DNA of 11,482 nucleotides from Elusimicrobiota bacterium (GTDB lineage Bacteria; Elusimicrobiota; Elusimicrobia; Elusimicrobiales; UBA9959), in NCBI GenBank assembly GCA_030639665.1, contig DAOWCC010000067.1, positions 1 to 11,482 of the forward strand, given 5' to 3'. Positions 1-7,297 of this stretch are shown here, one piece after another. Both the position numbers and the translations under genes were made by a program. The notes beneath the pieces were generated by a model. That model was not told where the DNA came from and ran no database searches. It saw only the letters and a list, made by a program, of their open reading frames with translations. Every line of letters begins with the position of its first letter. The stretch's first letter is position 1.

Positions 1-1
1 A

Positions 2-700
2 AGCAGAGAGCCAATGTCTACATGCTCCGCCCCGGCAAGTAAAGCCTCTTTTTCTATTAGCGCTTCCAGCGGTGCTCCTTCCTTTAGTTCAAGTGATACA
101 AGATTTGAAGCTAAGGGTATTTCTTTATCGCAGAGTATTTCGTATCTAATGAATGATGTAGCTCATGGAGTTGAATATAAAAATGTTTCCAAGGAGCAGC
201 AATCTGAAAAATATAATATTCTTTCTTCAATAAAATTTATCAAAGGAAGTGATAATAAGGTTAGGTTGAGGGAATTTGTAATTGCGGGAATTAAGGGTTC
301 TTTGCCTTTAAGAATCAGTCTTTCCAATGAAAACAAAGAAGTATATTTGCTCAAGAAAAACGGCAAATCAAAATCGGGTCTCGTAGCAAAATCTTCCGGC
401 TCCTCCAGTTGCAGTACAAGTTCTTCCGATAAAGAAATGTCGATAGAGGGAACGGGTGTACCTATAGTTCGTCTTGCTAAAGTATTGGAGAAATGGCTTA
501 AAGTTCCGGTATTGAATGAAACGGGGCTTACCGGTGGATATAGTTATAAATTTAAAACAAAAGTTTCTGATGTAAAATCAATTAACAAGGCTTTGACGGA
601 AGAATTGGGTTTGAAGCTTATTAAATCCCATTCTAATGTGACTATGGCTAAGGTGGAAGGGATTAAATTTGCCTCCAAAAAAAAGATTAGTCATAAATAA
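2..700 (+). CDS. DUF3738 / TIGR03435-family protein, 5' end uncertain or outside window
   Basis: The second half matches what I know of the DUF3738 (TIGR03435) family: an N-terminal block RFEAKGISLSQ leading to a KYNI motif, and a C-terminal block VPIVRLAKVLEKWL, then NETGLTGGYSYKF, then ALTEELGLKL. The family function is unknown; members are usually exported and often sit near M56/BlaR1-type peptidases or thioredoxin-like proteins. The frame is open to the left edge (the codons before the ATG at 14 read S-R-E-P), so the gene may begin outside. The first ~27 residues after that ATG are Ser-rich and unlike a normal signal peptide, whereas the next frame reads a Leu-rich hydrophobic stretch over about 39-100, so a frameshift near 90-105 is possible. 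A Ser/Cys-rich linker lies at residues ~126-138. Family call fairly sure; start not. Confidence 0.7.
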   Translation, partial: SREPMSTCSAPASKASFSISASSGAPSFSSSDTRFEAKGISLSQSISYLMNDVAHGVEYKNVSKEQQSEKYNILSSIKFIKGSDNKVRLREFVIAGIKGSLPLRISLSNENKEVYLLKKNGKSKSGLVAKSSGSSSCSTSSSDKEMSIEGTGVPIVRLAKVLEKWLKVPVLNETGLTGGYSYKFKTKVSDVKSINKALTEELGLKLIKSHSNVTMAKVEGIKFASKKKISHK

Positions 701-769
701 TTTGATATATTGTTTTTAGAGTTGAATTGGCAGTTTAAAAAGGGGAAAGAAACGGGGAAAATCGGCAGA

Positions 770-775
770 TATAAT
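770..775 (+). promoter_or_regulatory. Possible -10 box for ankyrin gene
   Basis: A perfect TATAAT lies 18 bases before the chosen ATG at 794. No good -35 box is found at the usual distance, so this is a weak call. If used, transcription would start near 782, giving a leader of about 12 bases without a Shine-Dalgarno sequence. Confidence 0.3.
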
Positions 776-793
776 TTAGCCGGGTTTTTGAAT

Positions 794-1459
794 ATGTTTA
801 ACCTTAAACGAAAATATTTTTTTAATTTTATATTGATTATAAGTTTTATGTCCATGGGCGCTTGTAATCTTCAGACTGATCCAGCGATTATGCTTGATGT
901 GGCGATTAGGAATGGTGATGTCGCCAAAGTTAAACAGCTTCTGTCCGACGGCGCTTTGGTAGAGCCGAAAAATAGGAAAAGCTGGAGTCCTTTAACCATA
1001 GCCGTAATAAAAAATAAACCGGAAATAGCGGATTTGCTTTTAAAGCATGGCGCCAATATAAATGTCAGATATAAAAGCCAAACTCTTTTGCATATGGCGT
1101 GCAGATGGGGGAAAAATGATATGGTGGAATATCTGCTTAAAAAGGGTTTGAGCGTTAGAAAACGAGATTGGCTTTCCTGGACTCCTTTAATGTGGGCTTC
1201 TTTGCAGGGGAAAAAAGATATTGTAAAAACGCTTGTCGATTGGGGCGCCGATATTAATGCTACGGATGTTGATAAAAACACTCCTCTTATATTGGCGGTT
1301 TGGCGCGGACACGCGGATACGGCAAAGTTTTTAGTGTCCCGCGGAGCGGATCTTTCCGCGGTAAATAACGAGGGTCTTAACGCCGCGGGCAAAGCCAAGA
1401 AACATGAATTTCATAAATTGGCTGAAGAGCTTGAAGCTTTAGCTAAAAAAACCAAGTGA
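794..1459 (+). CDS. Ankyrin-repeat lipoprotein
   Basis: The protein is 221 residues from the ATG at 794. A TTG start at 710 is possible, but the 794 start puts a clean lipoprotein signal at the N-terminus: basic MFNLKRKYFF, a hydrophobic core, and a lipobox MGAC with Cys24. About five ankyrin repeats follow (residues ~33-205), with the usual consensus pieces: SPLTIAVIKNKPEIADLLLK, TLLHMACRWGKNDMVEYLLK, TPLMWASLQGKKDIVKTLV and TPLILAVWRGHADTAKFLV, each followed by GA(N/D)INxx-type turns. The C-terminus is a charged helix. Ankyrin repeats bind protein partners; the partner is unknown. It is probably anchored to a membrane on the periplasmic side. It follows the DUF3738 gene by 93 bases on the same strand and converges on the phosphoesterase gene. 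No clear Shine-Dalgarno precedes the start. Confidence 0.85.
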   Translation: MFNLKRKYFFNFILIISFMSMGACNLQTDPAIMLDVAIRNGDVAKVKQLLSDGALVEPKNRKSWSPLTIAVIKNKPEIADLLLKHGANINVRYKSQTLLHMACRWGKNDMVEYLLKKGLSVRKRDWLSWTPLMWASLQGKKDIVKTLVDWGADINATDVDKNTPLILAVWRGHADTAKFLVSRGADLSAVNNEGLNAAGKAKKHEFHKLAEELEALAKKTK

Positions 1460-1527
1460 TAATTTCCTCAAAATTCATGAAGTTTGCCCGGTTTAAAGGC
1501 GGGGTTTTCCGCGAAGGAAGATAATTT

Positions 1528-2262
1528 TTACGCTTTTTGATTTTTCCAGCGGTCGCCGAAAAAAGCTGAATAGATAAATTCGCGTTTTGGAACTTTTCGT
1601 TTTTCAAAGGCATTATAGAGAATTGTATCGTCATATTTTGCTTCGCGATGTTCAATATAAACTTTCCCTTTATTAAATGTCGCCACCAAATATCTCGCCG
1701 CCGGTTTATGATAACAGCCGAGCGAGCCGGGATTGATATATCGAACCTTTCCCTTTATATCAGACGCGTGATGTGAATGTCCGTGAAAGACCAATAGAGC
1801 TGAATGATGGCCCGTTAGTTTGTCCATATCTTTTGTTATGGGATCGTTGATTATGAGAGATATGTTTTTGCCGCATTTTGTAAGGGTATAATGGACGAAA
1901 GCGGTTTTTAATCCTTCAAATTCATGTTCCGCCAAATAAGGCCATTGCGCCATCAGGTTTTTGAGTTTTAAATCAATTTGTGAATAGGTCCAGCGATAAT
2001 GTTTTAATTCTTCGTCGGTAAGCCAGTGGGGTCTTGGTTTCGGCAAGCCGTTTATAAACCAGGCGTCATGATTGCCCATTATGGGATGTATCTTGGGAAT
2101 ATTTAAAAGCGCGTCTAATGTCTCTGAGGGGAACGGCCCCATGCCGATAGCGTCTCCCGTATGAAAAGCCGCGTCATAGCCTTCATGCTTTATTTCTTTT
2201 GCCATAGCTTTCAATGCGGGCAAATTGGCATGAATATCCGAGAAAACAATAACTTTTATCAT
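1528..2262 (-). CDS. Calcineurin-like metallophosphoesterase (YfcE/MJ0936-type)
   Basis: This 244-residue protein carries the dinuclear-metal phosphoesterase motifs in order: DIH (D9, H11), GD (G36-D37), GNHD (residues 63-66), a lone VH at 123-124, and GHSH (161-164), followed by RYINPGSLG, which is typical of the compact YfcE/MJ0936 group. No signal peptide is visible, so it is cytoplasmic. The family hydrolyses phosphomono- or diesters with Mn2+ or similar metals; the natural substrate cannot be told from sequence. All metal ligands appear intact and the length is slightly above the ~160-180 of minimal members, in line with longer relatives. The start at 2262 is supported by MIKVIVFSDIH, the canonical first beta strand. 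The gene stands alone, with its own promoter, between convergent genes. Confidence 0.92.
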   Translation of the reverse strand: MIKVIVFSDIHANLPALKAMAKEIKHEGYDAAFHTGDAIGMGPFPSETLDALLNIPKIHPIMGNHDAWFINGLPKPRPHWLTDEELKHYRWTYSQIDLKLKNLMAQWPYLAEHEFEGLKTAFVHYTLTKCGKNISLIINDPITKDMDKLTGHHSALLVFHGHSHHASDIKGKVRYINPGSLGCYHKPAARYLVATFNKGKVYIEHREAKYDDTILYNAFEKRKVPKREFIYSAFFGDRWKNQKA

Positions 2263-2268
2263 GTAATC

Positions 2269-2297
2269 ATCTTAGCGAAGGTTTAGTTTAAAGTCAA
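2269..2297 (-). promoter_or_regulatory. Sigma-70-type promoter of the phosphoesterase, leaderless
   Basis: Read on the - strand, TTGACT (2297-2292) is separated by exactly 17 bases from TAAGAT (2274-2269). Only six bases then separate the -10 box from the ATG at 2262. A start of transcription 6-8 bases past the -10 box would fall on or next to the ATG, so the transcript would have essentially no leader. No Shine-Dalgarno sequence is seen, in agreement. Confidence 0.65.
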
Positions 2298-2343
2298 TGA
2301 AATAGCGTGGCAGAGCGACAGCGATACAGTTCGGCAGCATATA

Positions 2344-2381
2344 AAAAAACCCGCGTCATTTATAAATGACGCGGGTTTTTT
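2344..2381. terminator. Perfect bidirectional intrinsic terminator
   Basis: A perfect palindrome centred between 2362 and 2363: a GC-rich stem CCCGCGTCATTTA with its exact complement, flanked by a run of seven A (2343-2349) and six T (2376-2381). It forms a strong hairpin with a U-run on either strand. On the - strand it ends the symporter operon. The annotated symporter frame actually stops inside the stem (2356-2358); see findings. Confidence 0.9.
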
Positions 2382-4299
2382 GATTGTTAAAACTTAAGCT
2401 GCTTGTTCTTTGACTTCGTTTTTTTTTCTGAGTGAATAAAGACACTATAACTAAAGTTAAGAAACTCAGAGGTATTGAGATTATGCCGGGATTATTAAGC
2501 GGCACAAGGGCGGTAGCGGGATCAAGTCCGTATCTGGTATACATGCTTGGTGACAGCATGATAATGCCGACAGCCGCTATTATGCCTACGGTAATGGAAG
2601 CCGCAATGCCTTTAGCGGTTGTTTTCTTCCAGAAGAGAAGCATTATTATGGACGGTAAATTGGCCGACGCGGCTACGGCAAAGGCTATGCCCACAAGGAA
2701 AGAAACATTCATGCCTCTAAACAATATGCCGAGTATAATGGCGACAATGCCTACCGCAAATGCCGCTATTTTGCCCCACATAACTTTTTGTTTCTCATTA
2801 AAGTTCATTTCAAAGAGGCGGTCCATAAGGTCATGAGCCACAGCTCCCGAAGAGGCTATAATCAAACCGCTGACAGTTCCAAGAACAGTAGCGAACGCTA
2901 TGGCGGAGATGATGGCAAATAGAAATGTGCCGAAACTTCTGGCCAAAAGCGGCGCTGACATATTATTGGTAAGCGGATTAACCACATTGCTTATCATGGC
3001 GCCAAGTCCCATATACATGGTCAGTATATAGAAAAATCCGATGGCTGCTATGGCGACTATTGTGGATTTTCTGGCATCTGCCGGAGTGGGCACGGTATAG
3101 TAACGGATTAAAATATGAGGAAGAGCCGCGGTGCCGCAGAATAGGGCTAACATGAGAGAGAGAAAGTCCAGTTTTTGCAGAGGCGTTCCTTCCACTTTGA
3201 ATTTTAAGCCGGGGCGCATAATCTTATTTCCGGGAGTGATGCCGGAGGCGAAAATAGTTACTTTATCTTCACCGTCTTTAAGAGTAAACTTTTTCCAGCG
3301 TTTGATTTTGGTTTCTTTATCACCGAGTATGGATAAAAATTCAAACGCGCCGACACTGCCTGTTTTGGCTTCTTCGCCCGTTTTTCCTTTTATCGCTACA
3401 AGATTTCCAACCTGTCTGAGTTTATTGGTCTCAGATTCTTCGGCTCCATTAATCATTGTTATGTTTTGGCTGACTACCACTGATTGAGTTTCATTTAAAG
3501 ATAATTTACCGTCTTTTTCCGAAAGGTTCCACCAAGTCGATTTGTTATCGAAAACAAGTTTTACAAAGGTAGCGCCTTTTACATTATATTGCGCGGCAAA
3601 TTTATAAGCTTTATTTTTCGGAATAATTTTATCGGCTTTTTTTACCGCTGTGATGGTTTTATATTCATAGAAAGGAACCTTTCCGTCTTGATCAGGTTTT
3701 GTTTCCAGACCTCTCATAAGTACGACCACAACCAGTATTAAGGAGAATATAATAAGCAATCCGCCTTTTAAAAACTGCACATAAGTGGTTGAGGTCATTC
3801 CGGCAGTGGCTACGATGGTTATGACTATCGCGCCCACCATGATAACACCTACATAATGAGGCAGACCTAAGAGGGGCTCTACAAGAACGCCGGCTCCGAC
3901 CATCTGAGGTATCAAATAAAATATGGATACCACGAGAGTGCTGATGGCCGCCGTGAGTTTGATTCCTCTGGAATTAAACTTAGCGTCCAAGGCGTCTGTG
4001 AATGTGTATTTGCCGAGTCTTTTCATAGGTTCGGCAACCACAAATAATGCCACAATCCAGCCGGCAAGATAACCGATGGAATAAAGGAAGCCGTCATAAC
4101 CGGAAGTTGCTATCATTCCGCAAATGCCCAGGAAGGAAGCCGCGGATAAGTAATCACCAGCAAAGGCTATGCCGTTTACACCCCAGTGAATCGTTCCGCC
4201 GGCGGCAAAATAACCGGAGGCTGATGTGGTTTTTCTGGCCATATAAAATGACATACCCAGAACAAATCCGACAAAAGCTAAAAATATCGCGATAGCCAT
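2356..4299 (-). CDS. ActP-like sodium:solute symporter (SSS family), C-terminus probably frameshifted
   Basis: The 647-residue inner-membrane protein shows the SSS/ActP hallmarks: GYFAAGGTIHWGVNGIAFAG (30-49), YDGFLYSIGYLAGW (68-81), GTAALPHILIRYYTVP (389-404), and many membrane segments. ActP-type members take up acetate and other short carboxylates with Na+. E. coli ActP has about 549 residues; the excess here is a hydrophilic stretch at ~198-376 between membrane segments. The start at 4299 is supported by AAGGAGGA at 4313-4306 and a TAATG overlap with the upstream DUF485 gene. After residue Q624 the frame crosses nine A (2427-2419) and runs into the terminator. Dropping one A gives the tail QKKNEVKEQAA with TAA at 2396-2394, 634 residues in all, which I think is the real end. 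Exact substrate unknown. Confidence 0.9.
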   Translation of the reverse strand: MAIAIFLAFVGFVLGMSFYMARKTTSASGYFAAGGTIHWGVNGIAFAGDYLSAASFLGICGMIATSGYDGFLYSIGYLAGWIVALFVVAEPMKRLGKYTFTDALDAKFNSRGIKLTAAISTLVVSIFYLIPQMVGAGVLVEPLLGLPHYVGVIMVGAIVITIVATAGMTSTTYVQFLKGGLLIIFSLILVVVVLMRGLETKPDQDGKVPFYEYKTITAVKKADKIIPKNKAYKFAAQYNVKGATFVKLVFDNKSTWWNLSEKDGKLSLNETQSVVVSQNITMINGAEESETNKLRQVGNLVAIKGKTGEEAKTGSVGAFEFLSILGDKETKIKRWKKFTLKDGEDKVTIFASGITPGNKIMRPGLKFKVEGTPLQKLDFLSLMLALFCGTAALPHILIRYYTVPTPADARKSTIVAIAAIGFFYILTMYMGLGAMISNVVNPLTNNMSAPLLARSFGTFLFAIISAIAFATVLGTVSGLIIASSGAVAHDLMDRLFEMNFNEKQKVMWGKIAAFAVGIVAIILGILFRGMNVSFLVGIAFAVAASANLPSIIMLLFWKKTTAKGIAASITVGIIAAVGIIMLSPSMYTRYGLDPATALVPLNNPGIISIPLSFLTLVIVSLFTQKKKRSQRTSSLSFNNQKTRVIYK

Positions 4300-4580
4300 T
4301 ATTTGTCCTCCTTGTTATTAAGAGCTTTTTCTTTGGCATTGCACATTGAATTGTATATCAGGGCCAAAACCAAAGCGAAAATAATAAGAAAGAAACCGTA
4401 GACTACGGCAAGATTCAATCCGAAGATTATGATGTTTTCCATCATAAGGGGTTTTGCTACATTGATAATAACGAAGATAGCATAAACAATGGCGTATACG
4501 ATAAATAAATGAACGCCAAGACGCGCTTTATAAGGCGCGGCATTGTCCGTGCCGCTTTGAGATGCGGGTTCGTGAAGCAT
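4299..4580 (-). CDS. DUF485 small membrane protein (YjcH-like symporter partner)
   Basis: This 93-residue protein has two membrane helices (about 21-43 and 50-78) with a short polar head and a Lys/Glu-rich tail. The pattern LGVHLFIVYAIVYAIFVIIN, then GLNLAVVYGFFLIIFALVLA and LIYN, matches DUF485, whose members (for example YjcH) are encoded next to ActP-type acetate symporters. It is not the DUF4212 small-subunit type, which has a different W/FG pattern. Its role is presumed accessory or structural for the transporter and has not been shown here. Start at 4580 is preceded by GGAGGT (4591-4586). The stop overlaps the symporter start by one base, so the two proteins are made together. Confidence 0.88.
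   Translation of the reverse strand: MLHEPASQSGTDNAAPYKARLGVHLFIVYAIVYAIFVIINVAKPLMMENIIIFGLNLAVVYGFFLIIFALVLALIYNSMCNAKEKALNNKEDK
4306..4313 (-). promoter_or_regulatory. Strong Shine-Dalgarno for the symporter
   Basis: AAGGAGGA on the - strand lies within the last codons of the DUF485 gene, six bases before the symporter ATG. It fixes the start at 4299, and together with the one-base TAATG overlap it points to coupled translation. Confidence 0.85.
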
Positions 4581-4585
4581 TTAAG

Positions 4586-4591
4586 ACCTCC
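4586..4591 (-). promoter_or_regulatory. Shine-Dalgarno of the DUF485 gene
   Basis: GGAGGT on the - strand, five bases before the ATG at 4580. It lies just past the candidate structured leader (4599-4721). Confidence 0.8.
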
Positions 4592-4598
4592 AATAATT

Positions 4599-4721
4599 TT
4601 TAACGGTTTGCCCCGGTTAAAGATAGTCCCGATGGGACATGAATTTTTACTACAGCTTTAAATCTTTCAAGCTTTTCAGTGCGTACATATAAATCGTAAG
4701 CGTTTGTATCTTTAACGGGGC
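4599..4721 (-). ncRNA. Candidate structured leader RNA (riboswitch-like) before the symporter genes
   Basis: The - strand RNA would begin with GCCCCGTTAAAGATA (4721-4707) and end with TATCTTTAACCGGGGC (4625-4610). These pair over 15 bp with a single bulged base, enclosing 81 bases. Inside are three small hairpins: 4701-4681 (GCTTAC/GTACGC, one mismatch), 4673-4654 (AGCTT/AAGCT), and 4638-4626 (GTCCC/GGGAC, three-base loop) stacked directly on the closing stem. An alternative 6-bp stem, 4621-4616 with 4604-4599, uses the 3' strand of the closing stem, so two exclusive folds are possible. It matches no riboswitch class that I can name. It could equally be a small inverted-repeat element (MITE-like). 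Function is inferred from position only. Confidence 0.45.
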
Positions 4722-4741
4722 TAGCCCAAGAGTAATAAAAT

Positions 4742-7297
4742 TTAGGCCAGAAGGAATTTTACCAAATACTTCAACTTATTGGAAATTTCCACGATTCCGG
4801 CTGTGGCGTTTTTAAGAAGGAGTTTTTCAATTTTAGAGAGATTTTTAGGATTTATAAAGTTATCGGGGTTAATATTTTTTGCCGCTTGCGCGGTTTGGTG
4901 TTTCAATCTTAAGCGCATAAGGAAAATGTAAGATTGAGATATGGTTTCATATTCATCATTATCTATGACATTTTTTTCAAGCAAAGCTCCGAGTCTTTCA
5001 GTAGTGGACAAATTATCGATATTGTTTCGCAGAGCGTAAAGACGGGCAAAATTAGTTATCAGTTTTATCGCTCTTTTGATATCAAAGGTGTCACAATTTT
5101 CGCCCGAGGCTTCAATTTCAATATTGCCCATCATGCTGATCTGAGGCCCGTGCAGTATGGCGTTTTGCGCCATGCTTATAAAGAAAATGCTTTTTCCGTT
5201 TATGGTTTGAAAGACGGATTTTCTCAAATTTTTTGTAAGAGTCTTGTCTCCATAATGGCAGCGGAAGTCAAAAAATATATTCACATCTATAAGATCCTGG
5301 GCATTGGTAAATTCGGACCATTTTTTAAAATATTCTTTCCACTTTGACAAGGGTTGGCACCATACGGGATTTTTTGCCATTACGCCGCCGGAGCAAAAGG
5401 GATAGCCCGCTTCATCAAGCCAACCGGATACTTTTGAGCTTAAGTTTAGGAAATAATCTTGAACTTCTTTTTCTTTTTTTACATTCACATCTTCAAAAAC
5501 AATCGCGTTATCCTGGTCCGTTGCCAAGGTTTGTTCTCCTCTGGCCTGACTGCCTAAAGTCATAAAGGCGAATTTTGCCGGAGGCTCGCCCAATTGGCTT
5601 ATTGCCAAGTTTATAAAAGATTCCGTTACAGTATCGGAAGTGGCGGTGATTACTCTGTTTATATTGGACGGAGCCGCTCCGCTGTCCACCAGTGTTTTAA
5701 TAAGTCCCGGCAAGCGCTTTTGACGCGCCGCTATTTTTTTAACATCGCTCTCATTATAAAATTCTCTTATCAGTATATCGGGGGAATACCATTTGAGTTT
5801 AAGCATTTGTTTGCTGTCTATAATGCTTTCAATGGTTCCGTCACTGCCATGCAAGGGAAGATGGCTTATGTTTTCATCTTGCATTAATAAGACGGCTTCA
5901 AAAGAAAGAGCGTTTTTCGAAATGGAAATAAGAGGAGACTTCATAATTTCACTTACCGGCTTATCCGAATTTAACGCGCCGGAAAGAACGCGCTCGCGTA
6001 AATCATGGTCGGTTACTATGCCCGCGAAATCCTCGCCGTTTTTAATCAGAATCGCGCCGGTTTTATTTTCAGTCATTATTTCGGCGGCTTTATGTATCGG
6101 CATTTCCGCTTGGCAGAAGATTATTTTTTGAGCGGCTTTTTCAGCGGGTTGAGTTAAAGAAAGAAGAGAGGTTTGAAGTTCCACAAGTATTTTTTCACGG
6201 CTTCTGGTTAGTTCACCTTGAATTTTTTTATGGTGGCTGACATCCTTTATTATAATTACAAAACCGTTTTTTTTCATAAGAACAATTTTGGACGCGGTTA
6301 GCAATACATCTATTGTTTCTCCGTCTTTCCGTTTTAGTTGAGTTTCAATAGGCTTTGGGATATCGTCTTTTTTAAGCGTATTGTTAAAATTTTTAAACTC
6401 ATCTTCATCTGCTTCTTCTGAAACAATATCAGACAGTTTTAAATCTGAAAATTCATTCTCGCTGAAGCCGAGCATATCAAGGAGAACTTTATTGGAATAA
6501 GTTGTCACACCGCCCAAAATCATCATTATTCCTTCGGTGGAGGCCTCTATCAGTTTTCTGTGTTTTTCTTCCGATTCTTTAACTTTGTTTTCAGCGTTTT
6601 GGCGGGAGAGTTCTATTTTATGGCTTTGCCGGTTGATATAAAAAAGCAAGAGAATTATTATCAGCAATATGGTTAATGAAAATTTTGTCAAAGTGTCTTT
6701 AAGATTATTTATCTCGTCTTTAACATCTTCTATGTAAATACCGGTGCCTATTATCCAATTCCACGGCTCAAATAAACGAACATGAGAGAGTTTGGGAACT
6801 ATTTTATCGGGATTATCTTTCCACTGCCACATATAATTTACAAATCCCGCCTTTCGCTTTTTTGAAGATGATTTAACCGTTTTTACAAATTCCACAAATA
6901 GTTTTTTACCCGAAGGGTCTTTAAATTCAGATAAGTCTTTCCCGTCCATATCCGGCCGATAAGGGTGCATTACCATATTGGGATGAAGGTCCGTTATCCA
7001 GAAATAATCTTTTCCTTCATCTCCATAGCGTAAATTTTTAATGGCGGAGATGGTTTTTTTCTGAGCTTGCCTCCGATTTAAAATTCCTTTTTTTTCATCA
7101 GAGTGGAATTTGGCAATTAAGCTATAGGCGGAATCATTGAGTTCCCGGAGGGTTTCCCTTTTGCCATCCATCATGGTTTTTTCAAAATAGGGAATAATAA
7201 TAAAAAATATAGTGGAAATAAAAAGGATTATCGCAAGCCCGCTAGGCAGGGCTATATGAATAAAAAAATTGCCTTTATTATTAAGAGAGTGAAACAT
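4742..7297 (-). CDS. Membrane sensor: Cache - PAS - CBS pair - DUF294 nucleotidyltransferase-like
   Basis: From the ATG at 7297 the protein has 851 residues. Numbering here is from the TTG at 7306, three codons earlier. Order: membrane helix ~18-41; extracytoplasmic single Cache domain ~42-200 (YFWITD 101-106, PWNWIIGTGIYIEDV 181-195); membrane helix ~207-224; PAS domain ~245-362; two CBS motifs ~395-500; DUF294 nucleotidyltransferase-like domain ~520-660 with intact GSQARGEQ (585-592) and TDQDNA (596-601); DUF294 C-terminal domain ~700-845. Cache domains bind small ligands such as carboxylates, CBS pairs bind adenine nucleotides, and the DUF294 core resembles the GlnD uridylyltransferase catalytic site. 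The target is unknown, but the next genes are DUF485 and an ActP-like symporter, so control of that transporter by ligand and energy state is likely. The ATG at 7297 is preferred because the TTG would abut the promoter -10 box. Confidence 0.9.
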   Translation of the reverse strand: MFHSLNNKGNFFIHIALPSGLAIILFISTIFFIIIPYFEKTMMDGKRETLRELNDSAYSLIAKFHSDEKKGILNRRQAQKKTISAIKNLRYGDEGKDYFWITDLHPNMVMHPYRPDMDGKDLSEFKDPSGKKLFVEFVKTVKSSSKKRKAGFVNYMWQWKDNPDKIVPKLSHVRLFEPWNWIIGTGIYIEDVKDEINNLKDTLTKFSLTILLIIILLLFYINRQSHKIELSRQNAENKVKESEEKHRKLIEASTEGIMMILGGVTTYSNKVLLDMLGFSENEFSDLKLSDIVSEEADEDEFKNFNNTLKKDDIPKPIETQLKRKDGETIDVLLTASKIVLMKKNGFVIIIKDVSHHKKIQGELTRSREKILVELQTSLLSLTQPAEKAAQKIIFCQAEMPIHKAAEIMTENKTGAILIKNGEDFAGIVTDHDLRERVLSGALNSDKPVSEIMKSPLISISKNALSFEAVLLMQDENISHLPLHGSDGTIESIIDSKQMLKLKWYSPDILIREFYNESDVKKIAARQKRLPGLIKTLVDSGAAPSNINRVITATSDTVTESFINLAISQLGEPPAKFAFMTLGSQARGEQTLATDQDNAIVFEDVNVKKEKEVQDYFLNLSSKVSGWLDEAGYPFCSGGVMAKNPVWCQPLSKWKEYFKKWSEFTNAQDLIDVNIFFDFRCHYGDKTLTKNLRKSVFQTINGKSIFFISMAQNAILHGPQISMMGNIEIEASGENCDTFDIKRAIKLITNFARLYALRNNIDNLSTTERLGALLEKNVIDNDEYETISQSYIFLMRLRLKHQTAQAAKNINPDNFINPKNLSKIEKLLLKNATAGIVEISNKLKYLVKFLLA

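Noticed and set aside
710..793. TTG start at 710 for the ankyrin protein
   Set aside because: It would put 28 extra residues before a well-formed lipoprotein signal, and a TATAAT box lies inside that stretch.
871..1398. Long open frame (175 codons) on the - strand opposite the ankyrin gene
   Set aside because: It lies wholly antisense to clear ankyrin repeats and shows no domain, signal or ribosome site.
1499..1512. Hairpin GCGG/CCGC between the converging ankyrin and phosphoesterase genes, as a terminator
   Set aside because: Only four base pairs and no T-run on either strand at the right place.
4299..4580. DUF4212 type symporter small subunit
   Set aside because: The helix pattern and the GLNLAVVYGFFLI and LIYN motifs fit DUF485; the Trp/Phe-Gly pattern of DUF4212 is missing.
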